A stretch of 64,000 nucleotides of DNA from Phytophthora sp. 'mugwort' (Eukaryota; Oomycota; Peronosporomycetes; Peronosporales; Peronosporaceae): positions 2,666,001 through 2,730,000 of the forward strand of contig JAUCEF010000016.1 of NCBI GenBank assembly GCA_033558025.1, in the 5' to 3' direction. Below, one piece after another: positions 34,651-46,300 of this stretch (position 1 is the first letter of the stretch; every line of letters starts with the position of its first letter). Under the pieces are notes generated by a model. It was not told where the DNA came from and searched no databases. It was given only the letters and a program-made list of their open reading frames with translations. The translations under genes and the position numbers were made by a program.

Positions 34651-34800
34651 TGTGGAGCTCTTCAACGCTTTCGGTGAGAACAACGACATGTGAATCTCCC
34701 ACAACGACAGTCGCAGTATCGCGAGAAGCAAAAAAAAGGCTATACGAGCAAATCAGCGTTCTCGAACTCGAATTCAGTAACTGCGCGCCGCTACTACGCG
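34475..34800 (+). pseudogene. Short transposon gene remnant, left copy
   Basis: ATG at 34475 opens a 44-codon frame ending in TGA (34606-34608). Past that stop the same frame continues in a sensible way (SLDVKKAHAIDNRVELFNAF, then GENNDM stop). The first part is inside the inverted repeat; the second runs past its inner end (34650). A related sequence (VQLSNF, ENNEMRIS) is found on the minus strand near 36,735-36,640. Function not recognised; probably a transposon protein. Confidence 0.4.
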
Positions 34801-37440
34801 GAGTTGGGTTTAGTTGAAGTCCTGGTTATGCGGGTCGCTGACTCAGCTACGATGTGAGCCTTTTTGTCAACCAAATAATATTGACTGCGAATAGGCAACA
34901 GAGAGATTCTAGCTGCACATAGTAGTTGTGCTGATTACGGTTAACTTTTAGTAAAGAACTGCGCGCTTACATATTTTCTGTCAACGCACCCTCTCAACCA
35001 GTCAATTGTCCCATATTTCCTCACATCCGTGTGCGTACTAATCTTCGAACACGACCTATTATTTGCAGGTATGCTCACTGTCCCTCCTAGACACTCCTAG
35101 ACACTCTAAAATTTCTTGAATATTTTATTCAGTCACTCATTTATTCACCCTTTCACTGAATACGTTATTCAAGCCACTCACATAAAATCAACAAGGTATC
35201 CATCCAGTCAGACAAGCACCACTCACTACGTAGAATACGCACCTGGTCTATATTGGCTGAGAAATCGCTGGCACGTTAAGACACTCGTTGAATTGTTTAT
35301 TCATTGTGTGTTCTTTTTCCGGTTAAAAGTTACTTCAGCTCTCTCAGTAAAATTCCATAGGCGTACAATGTCAATATAATATGTTGTTTGTGTAGACTCC
35401 ATCATCTTCCTCCAGCTCGGGATGCAGAATACCCCCCCCCCCCCTTGCGACTTAGTTAGTCGCTCGCGTACTTAGTGGTACGACAACATAAATTTGTCGT
35501 ACAATTAGTTTCACTCAAATTGACTGGCAACTACACAATCTGAGCTAACAGGGCCACATACACAACTTATCACAGCTAGAAACCAACGCCAGTGCCCAAG
35601 GGAGCACGCCCGTATGTTGCATCATTCCCTAGTCGCGTTGAAGAACGACGCTGATATTAATGGGAAAGACTGGATCATCGGCAAGGCCCTCGTTCAGTTC
35701 GCGTCTCTGTTTCGATCAAGCAGTCACTGGATCGGCATGAACAAGACCCGGAATTTATGGAAAGTGGGGAGGAGACGCGGACCAAGCTCAGCAGCAAGCG
35801 CCAACTTAAGTATGGCAGCTCTGTTCGTGGTTCTCGGGGGTTCTTAGCCACGAATATTTAAGACACATGGCCTTGGAGATCGGGGACGAATGCGGTCGAT
35901 TCCCAGTAGACAGACAGTTCGGAGGGAGGCAAAAGAGGTTGACTCATCCCGAAGATGCTTGGAGGACGCCGGATCTGACACGATATCTGAGATCCCGATG
36001 ACGCTTCGTCCGGGAGCCCTCAAGTCCTTGTGAATGGAGCCGCTCCAAGCGCTGTGGTCATAATCGCAGACGACTTAGTGCAACGTCATACCATTCCTTC
36101 ACGATTTTTCCGTTATCGCTCTGCAGAACATTCAACTGGCATTGGACCACTGGGCACCGACGTTCCTGATCAACCAGCGACTAGCCATATTCTGCTTCAC
36201 GATTCGTTTGTGAGCTTTCGTAGGACAGAAAGCATTTACCAATCTGGGCGTAAAGCAACCGTGTCTGTTCCTTCCACGTCTCTGGCTGGTATCACTTTCG
36301 ACAATCTGCTTCACACTGTCCGTTTGGGTCTCCAACGATCTGTCTTTGAGAGCTTATGTCGTCATTCTATTGCCGTTCTTTCCTTTGCGCTATCACTCCA
36401 TTATTGAGCCACCCTCGTCGTATTGGAGAAACAAATTCCCGTCCATACCTCATGCTCACACTATGACATCTATACTTACCGCGCCAATTTTGATATTCGA
36501 GGAGCTAAACGTCTCGGCAATACCCTGATCCAGTTCAATGTGGCTGAGCTGGTTCCCACACGCGGTAACGGTAATGTCAAGTAGAAGGGGTAAGAAGGAG
36601 GGCAATGCCGATTTGTGCTTTCTTCTCCCCCTTCGCGCCGCGTATTGCTGCGCTACTGTCATTGTGGTAGGAGATTCGCATCTCGTTGTTCTCGCCCTAA
36701 AAATTGGAGAGCTGCACACGATCACTGTTAGGCTACAGGAGCATCTAGTGCTGTTTTCTATACGTTGTGTTCATGAATCGTGAACATTTATGTTATTTAC
36801 GGGACAACACGGCATGGCGGGAACAACGATGAAAATCTGATATGAGACGGTACTTTATCTAAACTGTGATAATTTTGGCTCTAATTCAGGCCATTTTATG
36901 TAGCGGACTTGCGTCGGCATTATTCATCAAATCTTAATATGATCGTGGCGTTTAGAAGTTCTCTATTTGCATCCTATGCGTTACTGGTGTACCTAGTAAG
37001 TATGTCATCTTCGCAAAACCTCAGCCAGCTAATTGTGCAGGTCAGCCAGTATCATTTGGTGCGCTGCGAACATCACTTTCTTACTTTGCACGCAACCAAG
37101 ATTCCCACCAGCGCCAATCTAGTCGTCAACCGCCTGAACCGCCAGTGGGAAGACGAGGGCTCAAACTTCCTCTCAAACCATGAATAGTTTGGCGACATCG
37201 CGCAGCACATAGAGAAAGAAATTAGCCGACTCTGAAACGCCTAACATTTGCTGAGTATGCCGCTGCTGGAGACGACGACACGGTCAAGGGTAGGGGACGA
37301 ATTGTTCGGTGTCCGAGTTGGATGCTCTCTGGGCTCTCGTCGAGCCTGCCATCATGATTGCGTAGACGAAAGGTCGCGGGTGAAAGCCATCTGTCTCAGG
37401 AAATGGCGCCTCTTCGATACACTGACGGTGCTAAAGCACT
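34801..37440. other. Spacer of the inverted repeat, mostly unassigned
   Basis: No intact gene. It includes a poly-C run (35432-35444), AT-rich sequence at 34,900-35,400, a minus-strand copy of the small transposon gene near 36,640-36,735, and open frames around 36,030-36,407 that match nothing known to me. Confidence 0.4.
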
Positions 37441-38160
37441 TCGAAACATGACAGAAGCATGCAATGGACTTCAACATTGGCATATCTACGCTGAAAAAAA
37501 AAATAGTGCACCGCGTGGTCCAGACGGTCGAGCCCGTGCTTAGTCCACAGCTGGTCAAACAACGTGAAGATGTCGGAGCACATGAAAGCTGGAAACACAT
37601 TCGTGAATTATCCGCATGCTCTCTACGCTACCGGTGTGAAGTTTCAGCCAGCCTATCGTCCGAGTGACCGGTTACAGAGCAGAAGGTCTACAACTCGCGA
37701 AGCACAATCTTAATGGCTTCAAGATCGAGTGCTCGGTGGCGCCCCCGAATCTCACAGTGGACGTCTCGGCCCATTCACCTGGCTCAAGCTCGAATCTGAC
37801 GATGGTGCTCCACACGGATTCCGTCCACACGAAGATGCTACGCATAGAAGAGCCGTCTACACAAGAAATGGGCGGTGAGCCGACACAATTCCCGCAGATG
37901 TGGGCCTTGCTGGTGGACAAGGATTACAAAGGTGCGTGACGCATGCTGTGAACGATTCAGCCGAAGAACCGCCGCGAGGGGGTACTTTGGATCGGGACGA
38001 CATCGCGCGTAACAAAGCAGTTTCATCCGACCGAGTTCTTGTCTAGAACTATTTCGGTCGGATGTGTACGCTGTAGAAAGCGACCTATGCGACGTTCAAG
38101 TGGAACAAGAACAGGGTGCTCGCCTTTGTGCAGCACTTATAAACTACCACGTAGGGTGAA
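37441..38160 (+). pseudogene. DDE_4-type transposase, third catalytic residue replaced by a stop
   Basis: Frames joined by eye give MDFNIGISTLKKKIVHRVVQ, FQPAYRPSD, LQLAKHNLNGFKIECSV, WALLVDKDYKGA and then SSDRVLV-stop-NYFGRMCTL. This is the pattern of DDE_4 (PIF/Harbinger-related) transposases of oomycetes: the VDKxYxGA block holds the second Asp, and SDRVLVENxFGR should hold the catalytic Glu. Here that Glu codon is TAG. Further stops and at least one frameshift (near 37,650) confirm decay. It lies directly upstream of the complete Harbinger element. Confidence 0.65.
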
Positions 38161-38548
38161 TGCCGCTGCGAGTCCGTGACAGCGAGCATTGCGACATGGT
38201 GCTCTCGAAATATTAAGCAATGAGCGAGCGCATTCGATCGCAAAAGGTCTAGGACGCAGTGCCATTAGGGGCTGGTTTGCCTGGCCCGTGCTTGTTCTCG
38301 GTCTGGTTCTCGGCACAAAGGAAGGACTCGCCTCCCATTTGATTGGCCAAAATATTAGGTTCAGGTTTGCTCTTTCAGAACTCGAGAACCACCAAGGCCC
38401 GTTGATATGGTTCTCGGGGTTTGCTTCAGTACAAACCTGCGCCTTGGACTATGCCGTCACCACCTAATCTTGCCCGCTTAGCGATGCAAACCTGTGCCAC
38501 AGCGGTGGCTTTAGCCTGCGGGTATTCTAATGCACCGAGATATACGTA

Positions 38549-39662
38549 CGTATGTATACACCCTTGAGGCTTCCATTGACTTCGAATCGATGCTTCACGA
38601 CTCTTGCTACAATGCGTGTTCTGCCGTCACCTGCGCTGCTCGCAGAAAGGTTTTGTGTTACTATGCAAGATGCTGCGAGTTCACTTTCCTGCTGCCCGTA
38701 CAAAAAGTATAGCTTCGAGAGGGGTGTAGCGTGCATGTTGTTTCATCTAGGGTCGTCTGGTGGCTACCGTGAGACGGCCCAAGCACTCAGTGTATCAAAG
38801 GCGTGGTGCATTGTACATGTAAAATGCGCTCGTTCGTGTGCTAAACTCTCTCAAGAACCGTCATATCAAGCTACCAGCGTGTCAGCGCGACTGGGATGCA
38901 ATAGCTACCGCCTTTCACTCGAAGAGAGGATTCCCGTTTTGCGGTGGCGCTATCGATGTCATCCTTGTCGCGATCAAACGTCCAGAGGACTTTGACGGCT
39001 CGTACAACCGTAAAGGTAAGCTACCCCTCTTATTTCATCATATCACTGTCATATTTGACTAAGCTCTTAGCTGAACGTCTAGGCTATCCTTCTGTTAATA
39101 TTAAAACCGTTTGCGACCACCTCAAGCGCTTTATCTCCTTCGACATTCGGGCGGGGTCATGGAGCGACTCTATAAAATCTTCCATCACTCGCGTTTTGGG
39201 CGACAAATTGACGATATTCTTCCACACGGCTTCCATGTGATTGCGGACTCAGGCTACGCCATTGGCCCACGAGTCATGACGCCTTACTCTCCTACAAATG
39301 TAGCTGGGGTATTGACCCGCCGCCAGGCTCGCTACAACTTTTATCATTCGTCAACCAGGATGATTATAGAAGGATCCTTCGGGTTGCTGAAGGAGCGCTT
39401 TAGGATTTTGAAGAAGGCGATGGAAGAACAGACATCAGCAGCATCCGTGCAGATCATAGTTGCTTGCTTAGTCTTGCAAAACATTTTCATCGACTTTCGC
39501 GAAGGCACAAAATTTCTAGAAGCCGATGGCACGGAATTTCTAGGCGCGGACGACACTACCGACGAAGCGGGAACAGAAGCAGTAACTCAAGAACGGAAGG
39601 ACACAAAGCTGCGAGACAAGATAGGAAAGCAGAAACGCGATAATATTGCAGCACTTTTATAA
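38549..39662 (+). pseudogene. Harbinger transposase (DDE_4), frameshifted
   Basis: The N-terminal part (38549-38830) reads ERGVACMLFHLGSSGGYRET, the helix-turn-helix region. Next come FPFCGGAIDVILVAIKRPED (first Asp) and a GSYNRKG-GTAAGC junction at about 39016 that may be an intron donor, then LGYPSVNIKTVCDHLKRF, and after a frameshift near 39,160-39,190 FGRQIDDILPHGFHVIADSG (second Asp) and MIIEGSFGLLKERFRIL (third Glu). All three catalytic residues are present. The C-terminal tail is acidic/basic and ends with a stop at 39660-39662. Family knowledge: with a SANT-type partner, this enzyme cuts and moves the element. Confidence 0.8.
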
Positions 39663-39679
39663 AAGTTAGTCGCTCTACG

Positions 39680-40780
39680 TTAGCCGTCAGTATGAGAATA
39701 GACAACATGCTGCACTTCAACCTTGCTGCTCGTCGTTGTTGCCGTTAACTGCGCCAGGTAATGGGTTTGCATATGCATTTGAGCCAACTGTGCTTCCTGA
39801 CGCTGCACCATACCCTTAAAACGCCGATCAATCGCGCTAACAATATCGCTACTTGCAGTCGGGGGTGGCGCTGCCATGGCAGCTGCCATCGCTTGAAATC
39901 TATCCGCCATAGACTTCATGCCAGCTTCGAAACTGTCTGCCATTGTTTTGCGCTTTTTGGATTGAGTTGTTTGGTTCGTCGACGAATTTCTTCAGCAGCG
40001 GCATCGCCATTATCAGCAGCTTCAACTGCATTGCCAACCAGTTCGCAACTAGCCTCACTGTCTGCTAGAGTTTGGCCGTTCATACCCGAGGAACTAGTAC
40101 AAATATAATAGAGAGCATTATAAGACAAATGGTAGCAGGCAGTCAATATTGCAGTGTGATCAATAGCTTACCCTGCCCAATACTCCATCATAAGCGGCAG
40201 TTCCGGTGGCTCGACGATCGGGGTCTCGGCATTGCCAGTGGCACGCATGTCCGAGTTGTACTCGGCCCACTTGCGCTTTAGCCACTTGATCTACAACTCA
40301 CACCATCAGACTTCACGTTTAGGGATCATGTCAGAGCGACACACAGAATAAAAACCAGCACCACACTACCTTGTTCTCGCATTACTCAGTGGAGATTGCC
40401 TTCTCATGTAGCCGGCTCATCTCCGACGCAACCAGAAGCCATGCCTCACCGATTGTCGCGTTGTTTTTGGCACCCCCGAAGCGATCCGAGAACGTATCGT
40501 AGCGCAGTCTCATCACGTCTTCCACCATCGCTGTGTTCCATTCTAGCATGCCGCTCCCTTTGAAGGCAGAGGTCCTGCCTCTCTTGGTCTTGGGGGACGA
40601 GAGCGTCGTCTGGGCTGGATGAGGTGAGGCTTGCTCTGCGGCTTGGGTGACTGGAGCGCATCTGATGCATCCAAGCGCTCCGCTGGTGCGGCGGTGCTGT
40701 TGGCGGACAATCGCGTTGGGTCCATAGCTCGCGAAGTCCTGGTTGGGGGTGGCGACTTGCTGGTACGCAGCAAAGTGAAA
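39680..40780 (-). pseudogene. Harbinger accessory MYB/SANT-type DNA-binding gene
   Basis: The minus strand gives a Ser/Pro/Gln-rich N-terminus, then MLEWNTAMVEDVMRLRYDTF and GEAWLLVASEMSRLHEKA, a SANT/MYB-like trihelix, then a TAA where the conserved Gln of the QCxNK block should be (stop at 40382-40384). After a probable intron (about 40290-40366) follows IKWLKRKWAEYNSDMRATGN, then a second intron donor after EYWAG, and an Ala/Met-rich coiled-coil-like C-terminus (KSMADRFQAMAAAMAA) ending near 39680. This is the partner protein of two-gene Harbinger elements. It is convergent with the transposase, with about 18 bp between the ends. Confidence 0.75.
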
Positions 40781-40893
40781 CGAGAACTCGGCAGAGCTCT
40801 CAGAAGTAGTGGATAAAAGCAGTTTTTTTTTTTTTGCGATGCTGCGACCGAACCAAAGACAAAACCAGAACCGGCCAGCTAAACCAGCCACTT

Positions 40894-41661
40894 ACCGCAT
40901 GCTTCAACTGGTACGTTCACGCCCACAGCCGTATAACGCATGTTCGCCGGTATTTCAATGCGAGACCCAGTATGACTCCGATGGGTCGTTCTCTTTTCTC
41001 TTTGTAAGGCCACCTCTTAAGGGTTCTGTGAGATAATGTCTTTATTTGCATGCTAGTTCTTTGGCTGGTACTTAGCTTTAGAGTTCCTATTTTACTACCC
41101 AACTTGCCACTAAAATGGATGTAAAATTCGGTTCCGTGCAGCTAGAAAGGATTAGGCAGCAACTTCAAAGCGATTAGAACCACGGAAGCTACTAATGCCA
41201 GGTGCCCACTAATACCACACCATGCGCCATTTTTAACTCACAGTGCAATATACCATTCACAGTACTTCGGCCCGTCACTCCCTTGGCAATTTATGGTAAA
41301 TTATAGTGAGTAGCGGCTGGCTCGGTCGGCCGCAGTGGAGGCGCACCAGCCATCCGTTTCGCTAAATAGTTAATAACACCAGTTGATGTTGAAGTAAACT
41401 GACTCTTGTGACGTTTCGTGGATTTGAACCAACTTTCTTTAACTATACTTCATACACAAATGTAGCCGGCTGTTTTGCATGGGATCGAACTTATCCCAGC
41501 AGTAACAGGTGATTCAAATCCGTTAGAAATAACGCGCCTAATGCGAAAAACTGACATCTACTAGTTGAGCGGTGCTTCTCTATTAGAGTACTTTTTGGAT
41601 TCAGAATACATCTGATTTCCAGCAAAATTTTTCACCATACGACAATGCGGACTTTTTGAGT
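40894..41661. other. Spacer sequence without genes
   Basis: No coding signal seen. AT-rich, unremarkable sequence between the Harbinger element and the right arm of the inverted repeat. Confidence 0.5.
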
Positions 41662-43913
41662 CGGTTGTCTATTGCATGTGCTTTCTTCACGTCGAGCGAT
41701 CAAGCTGTGCATTCGAGTTTGAGTTGCTCCAGCGTCCATTCGTGGTCGTCATCAAATGTTGGAGAAAGGTCACTGCGCATACGACCACTAGGCTGTGTGA
41801 TCGTGATCACATAACACGCGGTGCTTGTAAGCTCCATCTTCGAATATTTGCTTTTGTGTGCGGTAAGGCTTGGATCAAGTTGGTTCTCGAACTGTGGGCC
41901 AGGCGGAGTTTAAATACTTGCAGTTTAGCACACTTATTTCACCGGGTTGGGTGGCGCCAACTTGTTACGGATACGCTTCTGTCCGGGTAGTAAGGTGTGA
42001 GGGTTGTGGTATGCGGTGGTGTGTCACTATCCCCAGGATGTGGATGGCGCGTCCATTTCAAACCAGAAGTCGACATCGGAGCATTGCCGTAAGGCAGTAA
42101 GCCGAGGTCACTAAGGAAGGGTGTACCGCCCCAGGCTGGATAACAGAGCAGGGAAAAGCTCTCGCTCTTGGTAGTGGAAGGACCTCGTGCCAGAATTCTG
42201 ATGTGGTACAGCATCGCTGTCAACCAAAATTCGATCACCTTGCGAAACCTTTTGCCACATAGTTAAAAATATTACATTCATTATTATTGTCTTGTAGTAA
42301 GGTCAAGTTTCACCCGAATAACCCGCTGGTTTTTCAGCATTATGTGCAATCAAAAATGCATTTTGTCATTTTGTGCTCTGATTTCGACAAATACATGAGG
42401 ACCTGTAGAACATAGACGCACTCCCAATGTTAACTCAATATTTCTCCAATGACAACATGCAAAGGACGGTATACAACGAACAGGGGGAGCATGATGCTAC
42501 ATATTTCGGAAGTAATTCCGAGCGAGCAGGTACGCCAACATCTACCTCCTAAATGATGGTTGCTATACTCCGCGTTGCTGTTGCACTGCGTGCGCATGTG
42601 GTGTGGAGTTTGCCTCTGAAAGGTTGGTCAATGTAGCGGAAAGCTCGACGCACGTCAACAAATTCGCGTTACCCACTCCACCAGAGTCGTAAGCTCGCCT
42701 GAAAAAAAAAAAAACGACGGAAGTGTATTGAAAATAGAGCATCCTATCGCGGGATCGCCTCCGCTGGCCGGCTTTGTTTTGTTCGCCAACTAGGACTGCG
42801 TGTGGACTGGGATAGCGAATCCATTAAAACATATATTACTATAAACGGGGTAGATTACTCATCGATTAGCTATTATTTCACGGTCAGAGGTGATGAGGAG
42901 TGAAAAATGTACTGCCGCGAACGCTCCTGTTGCCATCATATGTTATACCGGGCGACCTAGCTGCACTCTGCCTCTGCGCACCAAACTCTTGCTCATTCCT
43001 CCTCCCTTGAACCGAGTTTACACCTCCAATGAGCAACGCTACCTGAGTAGCCGCATCGTCGCTTGCTAAAGCCGGGTCTGCTTTTACCGTCGCGAAATTC
43101 GAGCCAAGACTGTCTTCTGCCGCCCATGTCAGCAGCCAGACTTCGTTTCGTGACGCGCCCACCCGAGCTATTTGTTGTTGTTGTCAGTTAGAGTAGAGGA
43201 TCGCGAAGCCCTCATTGCCTTGCTAGAGAAGGCTGAAACTGCCACGCCTCTCAACCCGGCGCCGGCACACCAAGCCGTTTGTTTATCGCTGTCAAAACCC
43301 ATGAGTGACAGATTTGCCAATATCTGACAGGTGGTACTATGAGCCTCCGCCTCGCTTTGCTTCAGTTACTGGCACGAATTAACATGATTTGGTGCAATCC
43401 TTACAGGATACTGCTATCCCTATACGAAAAGGACTGCGCGAATAACTAACAGAGAACTTCCGTCTGCATATCTGCATATCGTATTGCTGCAGTTCATGGT
43501 AAAAGGTTTGATAAAAGTAGTGCGATTACATATATTCTGCCAAGTCACACACTCGCTCAATCAACCGTCCCGAATTTCCTCACTCCGTTTACGAACGATT
43601 TCATAATCCACCGCATTGGCTGCTCTCTCGTCGTGCTGTTTCTATCGCATTCGGCATGACATGTGACTATGTGGTCGTAGGATTTTACTGTCGCAACAAT
43701 AGAGGCAGCGTGAGATTTTCTTCACGGCAACCGTGGCGAAGGAGCACCTCAGAAAGGAAGACTTGCTCTCGCTCGTCCTGAAGCTCGACCACACGCCAAA
43801 CTCCGAGACGTGCTTTGGGGCGACGAAGAAGACTGGCGTCGGACAGAAGCAAGACTAAAAATAAACGATGGTTTCAGGGAGATGACAGCGACGCTAAAGA
43901 AAAGCCAGTGAAG
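41662..43913. repeat. Right arm of a 2.25-kb inverted repeat
   Basis: Reverse complement of 32397-34650. Its outer end reads straight on, in the same frame, into the gene remnant at 43.9-44.8 kb (KRWFQGDDSDAKEKPVK continuing as LIQSQRPAEE). Its inner end (41662) breaks off inside the copy of the small gene that runs on in the left arm. Confidence 0.92.
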
Positions 43914-44760
43914 TTGATTCAGTCTCAGCGCCCAGCAGAAGAAAGAGCGCTTCTTGACCTACAAGACTCGCTATATTAGGACGAAAGAATACGAGGCGTC
44001 GACAGGGGCTGGCATCACGGCAGACGATGAACCCAATGACGTGCACACAATGGCGTGAAAGCTGGAGAACATATTCCCTTGGTACGAGAAGATGAACGCT
44101 CCTCTGTTCGGTATTAAAGCTAACGCGTCGCTTCTCAGCACGTTCGACTCAGCTGCCGATTCAAACTGAAGTGGATAGACGATACTGGAGTACTTAACTT
44201 TGGCGTCGGTGGATTGAATCGGCAGGTGTTTCCGACGGGCAAACTAATGGCGTCGCGTCCCCTCAGTTAATTGAGATAATCACCGATGTCTTCTTCAAAA
44301 GGCTCCAACGCGAGCGAACGCCTTTGACGAGCAGCTCGTTTCCAATATCAGGGAGATACCGGTGTGTCCACAGCAATTGTCCCCCCCCCCCTTCCTCGCG
44401 TAGGAGAAAGTCGCTTGCAACTAAAGTGCCTGCAGCTGGCGCAAAACCCACGCACACGTAGTAGTTCGCCAGCTCGATCTTCCGACGTTGAGCCCTGAGC
44501 CCCTCCCCGCCGAGTAAAAGTACAGGAGCATCTCGAAATGCTATTGTCTGTGCTATGAACTGGCTGCGAAGACGGAGGCGACCTGTAAGCTGTCATTTTG
44601 TGCTGCCCTCTGCTCACTTCACTAACGCTACAATATTCAAATATTAAAGTTGACAAGGAGCGCGTGCTGTTCGAACGAGAGCGCTGGACTAGCGCAGCCT
44701 TCATACTGGAGGTGGCTGTTCTAATTTCTATCACCACAGATTTGGTACCGACTGACATTA
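43720..44760 (+). pseudogene. Transposon-associated trihelix-like gene remnant
   Basis: Plus-strand frames give KEHLRKEDLLSLVLKLDHTP, WFQGDDSDAKEKPVKLIQSQ, RFLTYKTRYIRTKEYEASTG, GITADDEPNDVHTMA, ENIFPWYEKM, then near 44,650 DKERVLFERERWTSAAFILE. The order (a small helical domain, then a Glu/Arg-rich coiled coil) resembles SANT/trihelix accessory proteins of oomycete transposons. Several stops and frameshifts are present, and a run of 11 C (44381-44391) interrupts it. The first 190 bp are shared with the inverted repeat. Confidence 0.5.
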
Positions 44761-45640
44761 CAACGTGAACGGCTAGGTCAACAAGTAATTGAGCACGATC
44801 GGCTCGCGTTCGGCAAGGAACATGGGAGACGGAGAGAATAAATTATCGCGTGTAGAAAGAGAAGCAGCAGCGCTCCAAGTGCTGAGCTCAATAATCGAAA
44901 AGGGACGCACAGCACAGGGAGCTAAAGCATTGTATTCGGGTACGCATGCTGCCGGGTTGCCACTTCCTCCGTCTTGCTTGCACTTCAATGCGGGCATGGT
45001 CACTTCAACTACACTCGGATTAGCTAAATTATAACCATTTAAACGGTTCTGTTGGTTTGGCGGCGATAGGCCAAACCGGCCTCGTTCGGCAAATTTGGCC
45101 GGAATCGACAATAACACTTCGAGTGCAAGCTATTATCAGCAACTAAATCCAGTTGCATATCTCAATACATAAACTATTACTAAACATTAACGGGAGCAAT
45201 CTGTCGGTCTGTTAGACTGTCAGTAGTCCCTTTTTTAACTCCGTCACGCTTTTTTAAGCCATTCCATTGAACAGAAAGGCTTGCCGAGCGGAGTGAAGGC
45301 GGCGCCGTGATTGACTAAATGCTGCCGAGCGAAGCGAAGGCGGTGCCGCCAGTAAACCTCTTCGTATCTAGCGGGACCGGACGGCACGCCCGTCCTACCG
45401 GAGCCGAAGGCATAACTACCTCAATTTTTAACCAAACACGGAGCGGGGGCGTTTTCTACCTTAGCGTAGCGTATGTAGTCGCTCTTAGTAGTGAAGCGAG
45501 CTCTGAAGCGAGCGAAACGGGCACCAACTATACATTTACTACCGCGCATAGCGGCATATGGCTGGTTAGTTCGAATTAAGGGGGGGGGGGACAGGAAGGT
45601 GTGATTAGAGAGTACATTGCAGACGCATCGTACTACTAGC
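44761..45640. other. Unassigned sequence with a short GC-rich direct repeat
   Basis: No gene is supported. Two similar blocks of about 28 bases (TGCCGAGCG-AG-GAAGGCGG-GCCG) lie at about 45283-45310 and 45321-45348. Poly-G run at 45580-45590. Confidence 0.4.
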
Positions 45641-45661
45641 AAAGCTGGCCTCGGGAAGGAC

Positions 45662-46300
45662 GTTCACAGCGGAGCAGCGGGCATGGATCTTCAACTGCTA
45701 CCAGGAAAGTCTCTCGCCTACTTGACAAAGCTCAAACGGCCTTCCAGCGGGTTCATCCCATCATTTCGAGACGTCCGTCTGCAGGATCATTCATGATAGC
45801 GGGCTGACGTGGAAGGTCTTAGAACGCCGTACCATGCACATCAAAGATCGTGATTTTTTTCAGGAGCTCAGTAGTGTCGAATGGAGCCACCAAAATATGC
45901 GTCCGGCAATATCCTGGTGCAAACTCAGTCTGGATCCTGGATGGCGCTGCAATCCATCGTCACCCTGAGAGTGTCCACTATTTGCGGAGCGCTGGCGTCG
46001 TGCCTATCTTACTTCCCGCCTAATACCCCTTTTTCAATCCAATTAAATTCCTGTTCGGGTATGTAAAGCGCTCGTTCCAGCGCCACTACACCGAGTCCAA
46101 CGGGCGTGATTTGATGCCGTTTGTAATGAAGATATTCCGTCGATTCAAGGGCTTCAACATGAGCAACTTATTCGAACATTGTGACTGGAAAGTGCAAGGC
46201 GTCTTTGATCCAGTCGGCCAGCTATTAAGCGAACGTCGGCAAGCACCAAAACTCGATGTGAACAGAAACACTCAATATGACTTGTTTTTTACGGAGTAAA
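45662..46300 (+). pseudogene. Tc1/mariner-like transposase with internal deletion
   Basis: The first part (45662-45905) reads FTAEQRAWIFNCYQES, then VCRIIHDSGLTWKVLERRTM and LSSVEWSHQNM, the helix-turn-helix and linker of a Tc1/mariner (DDE_3) transposase. It then jumps directly to SVWILDGAAIHRHPES (second catalytic Asp), VVPILLPA, FFNPIKFLFGYVKRSFQRHY, ending with FEHCDWKVQGVFDPVG at a stop near 46298. About 90 residues with the first Asp are missing at about 45905-45930. The usual NPIE has Lys in place of the third catalytic residue. The copy is dead twice over. Confidence 0.8.

Larger units (their letters stand above)
38265..40893. mobile_element. Complete PIF/Harbinger element with TIRs and TTA duplication
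   Basis: The element spans 38268-40890. Its left end begins GGGGCTGGTTTGCCTGGCC and its right end, read on the other strand, begins GTGGCTGGTTTAGCTGGCC; 31 of the first 42 bases match. TTA flanks it directly on both sides (38265-38267 and 40891-40893), the 3-bp target duplication expected for Harbinger elements. Inside are a plus-strand DDE_4 transposase and a convergent minus-strand MYB/SANT-type gene, both with a few disabling mutations. The element is inserted in the spacer between the two 2.25-kb repeats. Confidence 0.88.

Noticed and set aside
41676..41990. 104-codon frame present in both inverted-repeat arms
   Set aside because: It runs antisense to the better-supported small gene starting at 34475 (and its mirror copy), and has no recognisable domain.
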